A stretch of 64,000 bases of DNA from Umezawaea sp042738955 (GTDB lineage: Bacteria; Actinomycetota; Actinomycetes; Mycobacteriales; Pseudonocardiaceae), in assembly GCF_042738955.1 (NCBI RefSeq), contig NZ_JBHYHC010000033.1, positions 17,447 through 81,446 of the forward strand, read 5' to 3'. Positions within the stretch are counted from its first letter, which is position 1. Each line of letters starts with the position of its first letter. A program made the translations under genes and the position numbers. Of this stretch, positions 43,995 through 53,134 are shown piece by piece. The notes under the pieces were generated by a model. It did no database searches and was not told where the DNA came from. It was given only the letters and a program-made list of their open reading frames with translations.

Positions 43995-46073
43995 ATGAAA
44001 GATGGGAAAGAACGTGGGCCGTCGCCGAACGAGCCCCGTGTCAAGAATCGCAATGAGGCGCGGGACGGTTCCAAGGTCTACCAGCAGGTTGGCGTGCATG
44101 TCGGCGATACCGCGTTTCACCACAACGAACAGATTTACAACGTCAACCAAGGCGATCCTCCTGAACGTGTGCACGAGGTTGCCTTGAGTCTTCTGCAGGG
44201 AGGCATGCCGCGCCGTGCCGAGAAGCTGTTTGCCGAACTCGTCCTGGATGGCAGGGCTTCGACGGAACGATCATACTATTATATTCTGTCCGTGCTGGGG
44301 GATCGATCCTTCAACGACATCACCTCTGAATTGATCAAAAACATCAAGTTCGCGCGAAAAATATGCTCGGACTTCCCTGTCGATGGTTGGACTCGCGCGG
44401 TCGAAGTGGTGTGGAGACTCTTTCGTCGAATGCAGTTGGAGTTCATTGGTCAGCAGAATGATCCGGAGTTGACGGATGCCACCAGTGATTTTGCCGGCCT
44501 GAGCGCCAGTCGGCAGGATGAAATAACTTTTCACATGGACATGATCCTCGGGGGTGTGGTCCAGGGGTGGTTGGAAGCAAGAAACAAGGATCGAATGGTA
44601 AAGGAGCGCACCTCTTCTGACCGGGCTGCGCGAGTGTGGAAGTTTTTCGAGGAAGAGCCTGCTCGCCCGATTGAATACCTGCAGGAAACTGAAAAGGCTG
44701 AGCAGCGTGATTGGGTTCGGGCGTTGTTCGGAAGCGTGGCTGTTGTCGTAGGACTGGTAAACCTGATGGATGGACCATTTCATGCGGGCCTGCTGCTTGA
44801 TATTCCCTTGTTGGTCGCAGGTGGTGGCTCGGCTCTGTGGTATGCGATCAAATCGGAGTCGATTGTTCGGCGATTTGTTGTGAAGGAGCGTGAAGCGCTG
44901 CTGCCCAGCGATGACGACGAGTCGTCTTGGGGTACCTTATCGGGATCGTTCAGTGACGACATCGATGAGCTTGTCGACTTCCGATTCGGGCGTGAACGGC
45001 CTCTCAACAGCGCTAAATGGGAGGAGTACGCCGCCGGTTACAGGTATCACCTCAAGCGCAGGATCATCAAGCAGTACGGCGGCGGGACCAAGGTCGCCAC
45101 CACCACAGCCGCCCTCAGGTGGCTCATCCAATGGCATGCGATGCGGGTGGCTGAAGGGTGGAAGGACAGGGCGTTGTTCGACCACAGGGAAACAATGCGC
45201 GTCCCCTTCAGGATCTGGGCCATGGTTGCTCTCGGTGTTTTGGTGATGGCCGGCGGGTTTTTCGGGATCCTGCGTGATCAGGAATACTTGGCGGCACTCT
45301 TCCTGGCTCCAGGGGCATTTTTCATGGCCTGGGGTGTGGTTCGCATAGCTTCCATCAGGGCTGCGGAAAACTTCATGAGGCAACGTGCGGCCGAACTCCA
45401 CGTCGAGGAGATGCGGGGTTACGAAGAGTGGAAGGAAAGACTAGCGGACCGGCCAACGGACTCGGAAATCGCGCGCTGGTTGGCGATGGACAAGCTCTAC
45501 TTGAAGATGGATTTCCTCAGGCGGGCCGGGTTGTCGAGCCACGATCTCGTCGAGCACGTTGTGATGCTCGAGGGGGCCCCGTCCGCGCGCCGCGGTCGAG
45601 TCAAGCTAGGGCCTCCTCGTTATGAGGCGTACACGGTTCGCGTGTTATTGCTGACCTCCAGTGGAGTTCGCGCGGCAAAGGTGCACTTGGACTTCATCAC
45701 CGGGGAGGCGCGCAATGAGAAGCGCGATTTGTTCCGCTACGATGCCCTGGCGTCGGCCAGGGTGACGGAAAAGGGAATGCGCACGACGCACGCCGAGGCA
45801 GGCATAGCGGAGCCTGAATTGGAGAACCTGCGTAGCAGGAAGTTCAACCTGTCCTTGGTCAACGGCAAGGAGATCAGCATAACAGCGGGCAGCTTCAGGA
45901 ATTGGTTCGGTGACAAGACGGAAAGTGAAAGTGAACTGATCGAAGTCGCTTTTCAAACGTCGGGAATAGAGAGTGCGCTTCCGATTCTCGAGGCAGTGGC
46001 CGCGGAGGGGCGGCACTGGATAGAACGCGACCAACTGCGCCGCAAGCAGTGGTCGGAGAGATGGGATGAGTGA
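43995..46073 (+). CDS. Membrane protein with N-terminal signalling-like motif
   Basis: This 692-residue protein is unrecognised as a whole. Residues 18-40 contain ARDGSKVYQQVGVHVGDT, which aligns with the C-terminal motif of the neighbouring nucleosidase. Residues 55-130 look TPR-like (ALSLLQGGMPRRAEKLFAELVLDG). Two hydrophobic hairpins at about 241-285 and 405-455 give four membrane segments, and a C-terminal soluble domain of about 200 residues follows. ATG 43995 follows GGTGGAGAAGC. Codon bias is weaker than in the chromosome. It may be the receptor or anchor for the nucleosidase. Confidence 0.75.
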   Translation: MKDGKERGPSPNEPRVKNRNEARDGSKVYQQVGVHVGDTAFHHNEQIYNVNQGDPPERVHEVALSLLQGGMPRRAEKLFAELVLDGRASTERSYYYILSVLGDRSFNDITSELIKNIKFARKICSDFPVDGWTRAVEVVWRLFRRMQLEFIGQQNDPELTDATSDFAGLSASRQDEITFHMDMILGGVVQGWLEARNKDRMVKERTSSDRAARVWKFFEEEPARPIEYLQETEKAEQRDWVRALFGSVAVVVGLVNLMDGPFHAGLLLDIPLLVAGGGSALWYAIKSESIVRRFVVKEREALLPSDDDESSWGTLSGSFSDDIDELVDFRFGRERPLNSAKWEEYAAGYRYHLKRRIIKQYGGGTKVATTTAALRWLIQWHAMRVAEGWKDRALFDHRETMRVPFRIWAMVALGVLVMAGGFFGILRDQEYLAALFLAPGAFFMAWGVVRIASIRAAENFMRQRAAELHVEEMRGYEEWKERLADRPTDSEIARWLAMDKLYLKMDFLRRAGLSSHDLVEHVVMLEGAPSARRGRVKLGPPRYEAYTVRVLLLTSSGVRAAKVHLDFITGEARNEKRDLFRYDALASARVTEKGMRTTHAEAGIAEPELENLRSRKFNLSLVNGKEISITAGSFRNWFGDKTESESELIEVAFQTSGIESALPILEAVAAEGRHWIERDQLRRKQWSERWDE

Positions 46074-46528
46074 TCCGGGCCGGTGTCTGGTGGCTCTTGT
46101 GTTATCGATTCGCAGACGAGAAAAACGGTCGTATGCTTGTCGAGGAAGGCAGGGCGGCGTTGTTCTAAATCGATTTGACAATGCTGTCGAGGTAGAGGTC
46201 TAGGCGATGTTCGGTGCAGCCGCAGGGCTGTCGGTACCCGATTCGAGAACTTAGCCGATCGAACTCGAACTCAGGCGGAGTGCATCCGCGGACGCCGGGG
46301 GAGGAGCATGCGACAGGCCGTCGTGATCAAGATCGTCCTGGTGACGGCGATGACGGTTCTTGCGAATGTCCGCATGGATCACCGGTCGAGGCTGGTGATC
46401 AGGTTCGACGGTTCGCCGTGGACGGTCTTGACCACGTCCTCGTGGTTTTTCGGAGGGGTGTCCATGTTTTGTCCGTGATTTGTCCACCTGAGCACCGGCC
46501 GAGATGCGCTCTCCTGATCGGTGGTGTC
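46074..46528. other. Intergenic stretch without a gene
   Basis: About 450 bases between two convergent genes. I see no credible frame, RNA or repeat in it. Confidence 0.5.
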
Positions 46529-47302
46529 CTACATGGTGGTCGTGCGCACCACGATGTCGAGGACGGTCTTCATCGTGGGCCACGACGCGGTGTTCGCCGA
46601 GCCGTAGACGATGTAGTCGATGCCGCCGGTTCGCCAGTACCGGCCGAAGGCGTGCCTCTGCTCACCGTCCTTCGTGTAGAGGAACTCCCACACCACGGTG
46701 TTGGAGTTTCCGCTCACCCGCTCCAGGCGTAGACGTTGGTAACCCTGACTGATCCCGCCGTTCTGCGTCTCGTTGCTCGCGACCGAGTCGAGCAGCGGAA
46801 GGGGACCCGATGGGCTGCCGCCGAGGCGGATCAAGCTACCCGGTGACTCGGGGTTGTCCACCTGGATGTTGGTGGCTTGTGTCCCTGCTTTGACCAGCCA
46901 GTTCGACGGCACTTCGGCAGAGATCCCGTTGGGTCCGGTCACCCGGTGGAAGCCGCTCGTGACCGTGCTCGACGGTGACGAAGGGACGGTGGTGCTGGTC
47001 GTCGTGAAGCGCGAAGTCGTTTTCGACCACGTTTCGCCGGTGGTGATGAGCGCCTGTGGTCGATCCGCTTGCGCCGCCGCGTCGGACTTCTCTCCGCTGT
47101 CGCCCTTCAACGCCACGACCACTACGACGGCGGCAACGGCGACGAACGCCAACCCACCCGCGACGAGCACGGCCATCATGCCCCGATCCCGCTTCGGTTC
47201 GGGGACCTGCCAAGTCGTCGGCTGCGCGAGGAGGTCGTCCGGTGGCGTCCGAGGATTCGGGTTCGGGAGGGGGAACGCGCTGTGGCCGGGTGGTTCGCTC
47301 AT
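46529..47302 (-). CDS. Single-pass membrane protein with external domain, unknown
   Basis: The 257-residue protein has a Pro-rich cytoplasmic N-terminus (1-40), one strong transmembrane helix (about 42-66), a Ser/Thr-rich linker (STTVPSSPSSTVTS) and a C-terminal domain of about 150 residues (FHRVTGPNGISAEVPSNWLVK ... RYWRTGGIDYIVYGS). This design resembles the extracytoplasmic domains attached to actinobacterial Ser/Thr kinases and serine-rich exported proteins. Function unknown. ATG 47302 follows GGAG. It is divergent from the zinc-ribbon gene and may share its regulation. Confidence 0.72.
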   Translation of the reverse strand: MSEPPGHSAFPLPNPNPRTPPDDLLAQPTTWQVPEPKRDRGMMAVLVAGGLAFVAVAAVVVVVALKGDSGEKSDAAAQADRPQALITTGETWSKTTSRFTTTSTTVPSSPSSTVTSGFHRVTGPNGISAEVPSNWLVKAGTQATNIQVDNPESPGSLIRLGGSPSGPLPLLDSVASNETQNGGISQGYQRLRLERVSGNSNTVVWEFLYTKDGEQRHAFGRYWRTGGIDYIVYGSANTASWPTMKTVLDIVVRTTTM

Positions 47303-47498
47303 CTTCGTGTCTCCGCATTTTTGGTGATTCCACCGAGTTCGAGTCAAAGGCATCCGTCGGCTCCTATCGCCGGCGGACCACGTGGTGTTTCGCCGTTCCC
47401 TGTCGGACCGTCGGGCATCCGACGGGGAACGGGTGAAATATCGCGCGGGGTGACACGTTCCGGACGGTCGCTGCGATGTCTCCCGTAGTCGTAGGTGG

Positions 47499-48350
47499 AT
47501 GAGCCGAGCCGATGAGGAGGACACGGCTGTGGTGACGCTGTGCTCGGTGTGTGGGAAACCCTTGTCCGGCAAGGACATCGACTGTCCAACCTGCGGTTCG
47601 GTCGACCGGCCGTCGACCGGACCGGCCGGCGACGCCAGTGTCGTCGTCACTTCTTCCGCAAAGGCGGTTCCGGGAAGGATCCTCACGGGCACGGTGGTCT
47701 CGATCGGGGGAACTCGGCAGGAACCAGTGGTGAGCAAGGCGGTTCCGGTCGTGTGCCGGGTCGCCGCTGCGGCAGCGCTCGTGGCGCTGGCCGGAAGCGT
47801 GCTTGTCGGAAAAACGCCGCCCTCCTCGGGAACTACTATTTTTGCGCTCTTCTGCCTTCTGCTCCTGACTGGTCTCGGATTCGCCCTGCGCGGGGCCACG
47901 GCCAAGGCGAACTCGACGTCCGGCTCGGCTCGAAGCCCGTTGCTCCTGTCCGCGCAGGTGGCATCGGATGAACACCCCGGTGTGCGCAAGGTTCTCCGCG
48001 CGATCGGGCGCGTCCTCCTCCAGCCCCTGAGGGCAGTGCTCCGCGGACCAGCGGTCGTCGTCGTGCCGCTGTCCGTCAAAGAGGTGAGCGGGGTGAGCAC
48101 GAGGTGTGATGTCCGGGGAGCGGTGCGGGGAGGGATGCCCGTGCAGGGAGACGTGGTCGAGGTGTACGGAAGGCGCGTGCGAGAGGGGACCGTTCTGGTG
48201 CGCCAGTTCGTCGACACCTCCGACGGCGGCTCGAAGCCGGTGCGGCTGCCGACCGCTTGCGCCGTCGTGCGCGTGACCTCGGCTGCGATCGCCTGCACGT
48301 GGACGTTCGCGGCCTTCGGAATCACCGTGCTCCTCGTGTTCGGCCGGTGA
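47499..48350 (+). CDS. Zinc-ribbon membrane protein, unknown
   Basis: This 283-residue protein starts with a zinc ribbon (Cys15-x2-Cys18, Cys29-x2-Cys32), has two transmembrane helices at about 83-130, a soluble beta-rich segment (DVVEVYGRRVREGTVLVRQFVD) and a last helix at about 262-281. ATG 47499 is taken; GTG 47529, directly before the ribbon, is an alternative. It precedes the AAA+ operon by 115 bases in the same direction and may belong to the same system. No family recognised. Confidence 0.68.
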   Translation: MSRADEEDTAVVTLCSVCGKPLSGKDIDCPTCGSVDRPSTGPAGDASVVVTSSAKAVPGRILTGTVVSIGGTRQEPVVSKAVPVVCRVAAAAALVALAGSVLVGKTPPSSGTTIFALFCLLLLTGLGFALRGATAKANSTSGSARSPLLLSAQVASDEHPGVRKVLRAIGRVLLQPLRAVLRGPAVVVVPLSVKEVSGVSTRCDVRGAVRGGMPVQGDVVEVYGRRVREGTVLVRQFVDTSDGGSKPVRLPTACAVVRVTSAAIACTWTFAAFGITVLLVFGR

Positions 48351-48465
48351 ACGTGCTCGGAATTCGAGTAATACCAGGGGACATCGATGCGATAGGGCCG
48401 AAAGCGGATGGGCGACGTCCCGTTCGGGCCCAATGGAACGCGATCTCACAGGGAGTTGGTGGCGG

Positions 48466-48927
48466 ATGCCCCGACCATTGATCAACAACGCTGCCACGAC
48501 GTCCTTCGGTCTGGCAGGTCCTCGCGCCAAGGTGGCGACGGCCGGTCGTCGAAGAGTCCTGACCAGCCGGAGGTCGCAGGAGTATCAACGCGCGCTGCGA
48601 GCCATGGACAGTTCGGGCCACGTCGTCACCGCGGACCTGGCCAAGATCGTCGACGATGTCCGGCGGGAATTCGACGAGACCAACAGCGCCTCCCCGTTCG
48701 GCATCGTCGCCAAGTGCTACCTGGGGGCCCCGTACGAGGTGCACACGCTCGCGTTGGACGGCTCGATCATCGACCACTACGCGGTTGGGAAGGTGCTTCC
48801 CGGCGGACTGGAACGGGCTCGCTCGCTCGCCGTCTCCGTCGCCTACAGCGCCATCGAGGTGTACACCGATCGAATGGTGTGCGTTCGGGTCGACGGATCC
48901 GTTGTCGCACTGGAGAGTGACGCGTGA
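48466..48927 (+). CDS. Small protein of the AAA+ operon, unknown
   Basis: The 153-residue protein has a basic N-terminus (about 1-40, RAKVATAGRRRVLTSRRSQEYQRAL) and a C-terminal alpha/beta domain (FGIVAKCYLGAPYEVHTLALDGSIIDHYAVGKVLPGGLERARSLA). No signal or membrane segment is visible. ATG 48466 is used because GGGAG lies ten bases upstream; GTG or ATG at 48433 would add 11 residues. Its stop overlaps the next start (GTGA). Confidence 0.72.
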   Translation: MPRPLINNAATTSFGLAGPRAKVATAGRRRVLTSRRSQEYQRALRAMDSSGHVVTADLAKIVDDVRREFDETNSASPFGIVAKCYLGAPYEVHTLALDGSIIDHYAVGKVLPGGLERARSLAVSVAYSAIEVYTDRMVCVRVDGSVVALESDA

Positions 48928-50660
48928 ACAACAGCATTCACATCCCGCAGTTGAACGACGTGGTGCGGGCGATGAACAACCTCAGCCAAGCGCAGCTCGA
49001 GATGTTCCAACGGCAGGACGTGCTGCAGAGCTCGATCGGCCAGGTCGCGGCGACGGGCGACCAGACCCGGACGGACCTCCAACAGCTCGCCGCCCGCTTC
49101 GACGACTTCGCCCTGCGGGAGGAACTGCGGCACAACCTGCAGGTCGCGCACACCGAGATCATCCAGGTCCGGCAGCAGTTGTCCACCGAGTTCGGCCACT
49201 TCAACGAGGTTCGCCGGCTCGCCACCGGGACCCTGCAAGCCCTGGACACGGGCATCGTGTCCCAGACGGCGATCCGGCAGCTCTCCGAGGAGTTGATGCT
49301 GCTGACGCCTCGTTACTGGCTCGCTCCCGCGCTGGTCGGACTCGCGGCGTGGATCCGCGACGAACCGGACCTGGCCTACCAAGCCCTCAACGAGGCCGTG
49401 CGCCGGGACAACGACAAGGCCTCTCTGTTCTTCGCGATGGTCCTGCGACGCAATCAGCGGGACGAGGCAGCGGCCAGGTGGGTTCGGCAGTACGTCGTGC
49501 GCCAGGATCCGGCAAAGCTCTCCCGCGAGTTCATGGTGGTGCTCGACGCCGTGAGCAGCGGGGTTTTCGGGCACGCGGCCAAGCCGCTGGTGCTGACGGA
49601 GATCGCCGGGTGGACCGAGAGGCTGTCCGAGGACCCCGGCGTCGTCGACAACCAGGTGGTGCGCTGGGAGCGGATGTTGGAGGCGCTCCGGCGTCCGGTG
49701 GACCCGAGATACCGGATCCTGCCCGTCATCAGTCCGACTTGGCCGAAGCTCAAGGAGCTGTACGAGGGGGCGACCGTCCACGGCGCCGCGCAGGAGCACT
49801 TCGCCGCCGTCTTCGCCGGCCCCGTCGCACTCGGTGCGGATCTTCGGCAACGCGTCGACGAGATCCTCGACGGCTTGGTCCAGAACTTCGACTCCGAGGA
49901 AGCACCGCTCCGGTACCGGGAAGCCGAGCTGCAGGCCCTCATCAAGGCTGACGGTAACAAGTCGTTGGCTGACCAGGAGATGCGCCGCCTCGACCCGGTG
50001 CACGAGCAGACGGTGGACCTCCTCACCCTGATCAGCAATGCTGCTCTGCACGCGGAGCAAGCCGGTGCTTCGCAGGGAACCAGGCGGTTCGCGATCGCGT
50101 CGGCCAAGGATTGGATCGTGCAGGCGGCAGGCAGGCTCGAGGTGCGCAACGGCGCTGCTGTGCCACCGGTCGTGGAAGTGGCGATCGAGGGCTGGACCGG
50201 CATGATCGACGGATCGACGGACGAGAACCATCTCGCCGCAGGCCTGGCGCGGCACATCGACGTCCAAACCGATCGCGCGGTGGCGCAGGTGCGTTTCACC
50301 GGCAAACCGCTGGCCTTCGCGATCGGAGCCGGGTTCGCGCTGGTGTTCGCGCTCATGGCGGCGCTGAACGGCGACGCGGGCACTGGAGCGTTCTTCCTCG
50401 CGGTCGTCGCGGTGCTCGCGGCGTCGACGTTCTACCTCGCACGAGCCCTTCCCGCCAGGCGCGCCGAGCTTCGCAGGCAGGGTGAGCAGCGCAAGGCGGT
50501 GGCTGTCGACCAGTTGCGCGGTGGGATCGCCGAACTGGTGGACCTGAACCAGGACTGGCGGGAGCAGTGCGCCTTCGCGCCTGGACTGCGCGACTACCTC
50601 GAAAGCCTCCAGGCCTCGCAGTTCGCCTTGGACGCGCCCGACCAGAGACGAGGACTGTGA
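48924..50660 (+). CDS. Coiled-coil / TPR-like membrane protein of the AAA+ operon
   Basis: This 578-residue protein has an N-terminal coiled coil (about 5-95, Gln/Leu-rich), a helical repeat region (ALVGLAAWIRDEPDLAYQALNEAVRRDNDKASLFFAMVLRRNQRDEAAARWV, TPR-like), a long helical middle and a membrane hairpin at about 461-505 (AFAIGAGFALVFALMAALNG, FFLAVVAVLAAS), then a short cytoplasmic tail. It is unrecognised, but the layout suggests a membrane-anchored scaffold for the operon's ATPase. GTG start overlaps the previous stop; its own stop overlaps the next start. Confidence 0.78.
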   Translation: MNNSIHIPQLNDVVRAMNNLSQAQLEMFQRQDVLQSSIGQVAATGDQTRTDLQQLAARFDDFALREELRHNLQVAHTEIIQVRQQLSTEFGHFNEVRRLATGTLQALDTGIVSQTAIRQLSEELMLLTPRYWLAPALVGLAAWIRDEPDLAYQALNEAVRRDNDKASLFFAMVLRRNQRDEAAARWVRQYVVRQDPAKLSREFMVVLDAVSSGVFGHAAKPLVLTEIAGWTERLSEDPGVVDNQVVRWERMLEALRRPVDPRYRILPVISPTWPKLKELYEGATVHGAAQEHFAAVFAGPVALGADLRQRVDEILDGLVQNFDSEEAPLRYREAELQALIKADGNKSLADQEMRRLDPVHEQTVDLLTLISNAALHAEQAGASQGTRRFAIASAKDWIVQAAGRLEVRNGAAVPPVVEVAIEGWTGMIDGSTDENHLAAGLARHIDVQTDRAVAQVRFTGKPLAFAIGAGFALVFALMAALNGDAGTGAFFLAVVAVLAASTFYLARALPARRAELRRQGEQRKAVAVDQLRGGIAELVDLNQDWREQCAFAPGLRDYLESLQASQFALDAPDQRRGL

Positions 50661-50827
50661 CCATGCCCGGACCGGACTTCGGCGAGTCGCGTGAGCCGTC
50701 CCCACCCGCGCACCGGCACGAGGAACGAACGGCGGCCCCACCCGACTCCGAGCTGGCGATCGCCCTGCCCGAGTGGAACCTGTTGCCTCCGGCGGAGTTC
50801 CTCCAACGCCACTCGCGGCGGAGGTGA
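50657..50827 (+). CDS. 56-residue protein of the AAA+ operon
   Basis: This very small protein is coupled by four-base overlaps at both ends (GTGA at 50657-50660 and at 50824-50827), which makes it likely to be real. The first half is a disordered Pro/Glu/His stretch; the second, ELAIALPEWNLLPPAEFLQR, is an amphipathic block that looks like a protein-binding peptide. It may be an adaptor for the ATPase. Confidence 0.62.
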   Translation: MTMPGPDFGESREPSPPAHRHEERTAAPPDSELAIALPEWNLLPPAEFLQRHSRRR

Positions 50828-51348
50828 TCGGGATGTTGGGTGCTCCCGGTCCCTACGCCGCGTGGGTCAGCTGGCTCGAGGCCTACGGCCGTGGTGAAGA
50901 CCTGCCCATCGGCCACCTGGCCCCGATCGACCCGCGCATGGGTCCGGAGATGTTCGAACGGCTGATGGCCCAGGTGGACAAGGCGTTCACCGCGCGTCAG
51001 CGGCGCTGGACCGAGGCACTGGGCAAGGACTTGCGGGGGCTGTCCGGCGACCCCGTCAACGGGGTGTCGGCCGTGGCCGTCGTGCTGAACAACGCTCGCA
51101 GGAGGCTCGGACCGCTGCGGGCGTTCACCGAGCACCCCGCGTTCACTTCGGAGATGCAGGAGTCTCTGCGTGACAGTCTGAAGAAGACGGTGAAGTCCGC
51201 ACAGGAGAGTCTGGTGAAGACCACCAAGTACGCGCCGTTCGAGCTGCGGGCGGCGGTGCGCGACAACGACCTGTTGCGCGCACTTCCGTCACCACCGGCC
51301 GTTCCACTCACTCAGGCGCCTCCACAGGGGCGCCGAGTCATCCTCTGA
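50824..51348 (+). CDS. Helical protein of the AAA+ operon, unknown
   Basis: The 174-residue protein is mostly helical (MLGAPGPYAAWVSWLEAYGRGEDLPIG, then a basic helix AVVLNNARRRLGPLRAF and ESLRDSLKKTVKSAQESLVKTTK) with a Pro-rich C-terminus. No family, signal peptide or membrane helix is recognised. GTG 50824 overlaps the previous stop; 11 bases separate it from the ATPase gene. Confidence 0.7.
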   Translation: MIGMLGAPGPYAAWVSWLEAYGRGEDLPIGHLAPIDPRMGPEMFERLMAQVDKAFTARQRRWTEALGKDLRGLSGDPVNGVSAVAVVLNNARRRLGPLRAFTEHPAFTSEMQESLRDSLKKTVKSAQESLVKTTKYAPFELRAAVRDNDLLRALPSPPAVPLTQAPPQGRRVIL

Positions 51349-51359
51349 ACAGGAGCGGT

Positions 51360-52901
51360 ATGCCCAACGGGGCGGAAACGAAGCTGTTGCTGGAGTCCTA
51401 CCTACTGGCGAGGATTCCGTTCGTGTCGGCGCGGACGGTCGAACGGGGGCGGTTCCTGGAGATACTCGCGGAAGTGGCCGATGCGAAAACGTTCGACATC
51501 AGGGTCCACACCCTGAGCCAAGGTCTGCGCGACCTCAAGACCAAGCAGGTGATCTCCGACGACAAGTCGTTGCTTGGCGCGTTGGACATGGTCGGGGACC
51601 TCTTCCAGTCGCGGTCGAACGTCACGGTCGTGTTCACCGACGTGCAGCACCTCGGCGAGGACAACGAGGTGTCGCGCCGATTCGCCGACCTCGCGGCGCT
51701 CGCCGAGGAGCACGGCGGGTGCATCGTCGTGATCAGCTCCGACCCCGTGTGGAAGCCGCTGCAGCGGATGGGCATGTCCCTCGCGCTCGACCTGCCGGAC
51801 GTCGACGAGATGCGTGCGGAGATCGAGGGCTTCCTGCGACAGTACTCCGGGGCGATCCCGATCGAGTGGGGTCCGCAGGAGTTCGACCAAGCCGCGTCGA
51901 TCCTCGCCGGGATCACCAAGATCGAGGCGTTGAACATCCTCTCGACGTTCGTGGTGAAGAAGTCCATCGTCAAGGACGACCTGGTCGCCCTGACCAGGAT
52001 GAAGGACTCGATCTTCAGCGAGTTGTCCGGGATCGAGCGGGTCGTGCTCAACCCGGCCGACAACAAGGTCGGTGGGCTGGAAGGTCTGCGCCAGTGGCTG
52101 GACCGCAAGCGATCCCTGTTGACCATGGACCTGCGTGATCGGGGCATGCGCGCTCCACGGGGGGTGCTCCTGATCGGGGTGCCGGGATGCGGCAAGTCGT
52201 TGTCGGCGAAGGCCATCGCCTCGGACTGGCAGCTCCCGCTGTACCGCCTGGACATGGGCGCCATCTTCGGGGCGTACGTCGGTCAGTCGGAGAACCGGTT
52301 GCGTGAGGCGTTGGCGACCGCGGATTCGGTGTCCCCGTGCGTCCTCTGGATCGACGAGATCGAGAAGGGCCTCGCAGGTGCGGGTACGGAGAGCACCGGC
52401 GTCACGACTCGCCTGGTGGGCCAGTTCCTCTACTGGCTGCAGGAGTCGAGGGGACGGGTGTTCGTCGTCGCCACGGCGAACGACGTGCGCGCGTTGCCTC
52501 AGGAGCTGCTCCGCACAGGTCGCTTCGACGACATGTTCTTCCTCGACCTGCCCGAGCCCGACGAGCGCCGGGAGATCATCGAGATCTACCTGAGGAAGTA
52601 CCTCCGCGTGCAGGTTCCCGCGGAGTTGGTGAGCGAACTCGTGGAACTCAGCGAAGGTTTCGCCGGTTCGGACTTGAACGCGGCGGTGACGGAGATCGGC
52701 TACGAGGCGATCCGGGTAGGGGATGACAACGTTCCGTTCGACTTCTACCTGAAGGCGTTCAACAACATCATCCCGTTGCTCAGGTCCGCGCCGGAGAGGG
52801 TGGAGGAGATCCGCCAACTGCGCGATCGGGCCATTCCAGCGTCGGGACGTGCGCGGACACCGGAGAAGATCGGCGGTTCACGTCGTGTTGTCCTGGGCTG
52901 A
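51360..52901 (+). CDS. AAA+ ATPase, Ycf46-like
   Basis: This 513-residue ATPase has an N-terminal domain that keeps only a degenerate ATPase core (VTVVFTDVQHL, CIVVISSDPV), then a full AAA domain: Walker A GVPGCGKS (273-280), Walker B CVLWIDE (327-333), sensor-1 Asn374 and RTGRFD with the Arg finger near 385-388. A lid helix region follows. The two-part layout matches the Ycf46 family, whose role is poorly known. It probably forms a hexamer that remodels the operon's other products. GGAGC precedes ATG 51360. Confidence 0.9.
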   Translation: MPNGAETKLLLESYLLARIPFVSARTVERGRFLEILAEVADAKTFDIRVHTLSQGLRDLKTKQVISDDKSLLGALDMVGDLFQSRSNVTVVFTDVQHLGEDNEVSRRFADLAALAEEHGGCIVVISSDPVWKPLQRMGMSLALDLPDVDEMRAEIEGFLRQYSGAIPIEWGPQEFDQAASILAGITKIEALNILSTFVVKKSIVKDDLVALTRMKDSIFSELSGIERVVLNPADNKVGGLEGLRQWLDRKRSLLTMDLRDRGMRAPRGVLLIGVPGCGKSLSAKAIASDWQLPLYRLDMGAIFGAYVGQSENRLREALATADSVSPCVLWIDEIEKGLAGAGTESTGVTTRLVGQFLYWLQESRGRVFVVATANDVRALPQELLRTGRFDDMFFLDLPEPDERREIIEIYLRKYLRVQVPAELVSELVELSEGFAGSDLNAAVTEIGYEAIRVGDDNVPFDFYLKAFNNIIPLLRSAPERVEEIRQLRDRAIPASGRARTPEKIGGSRRVVLG

Positions 52902-53134
52902 GCAGTGCCAGGGGTCGCCGACCTGGTCAACCCTGGTCGGCGACCTCGCCACGTGAAGTCCCGAGACCACTTGGTGGGCGGCCACGTCGTCCGCCCAGGT
53001 CTTCTCGGCACGACAGCCGTGGTGGAGCGCACCGGCATTGGCCGGTAGCCGGGATTCGATCACGGCTGTGGACCCGGAGGAGCATCCGTGGAGTCGGCGA
53101 GCGCGCCGATCGGTCAGTCCCAAGGTTTCACAGG

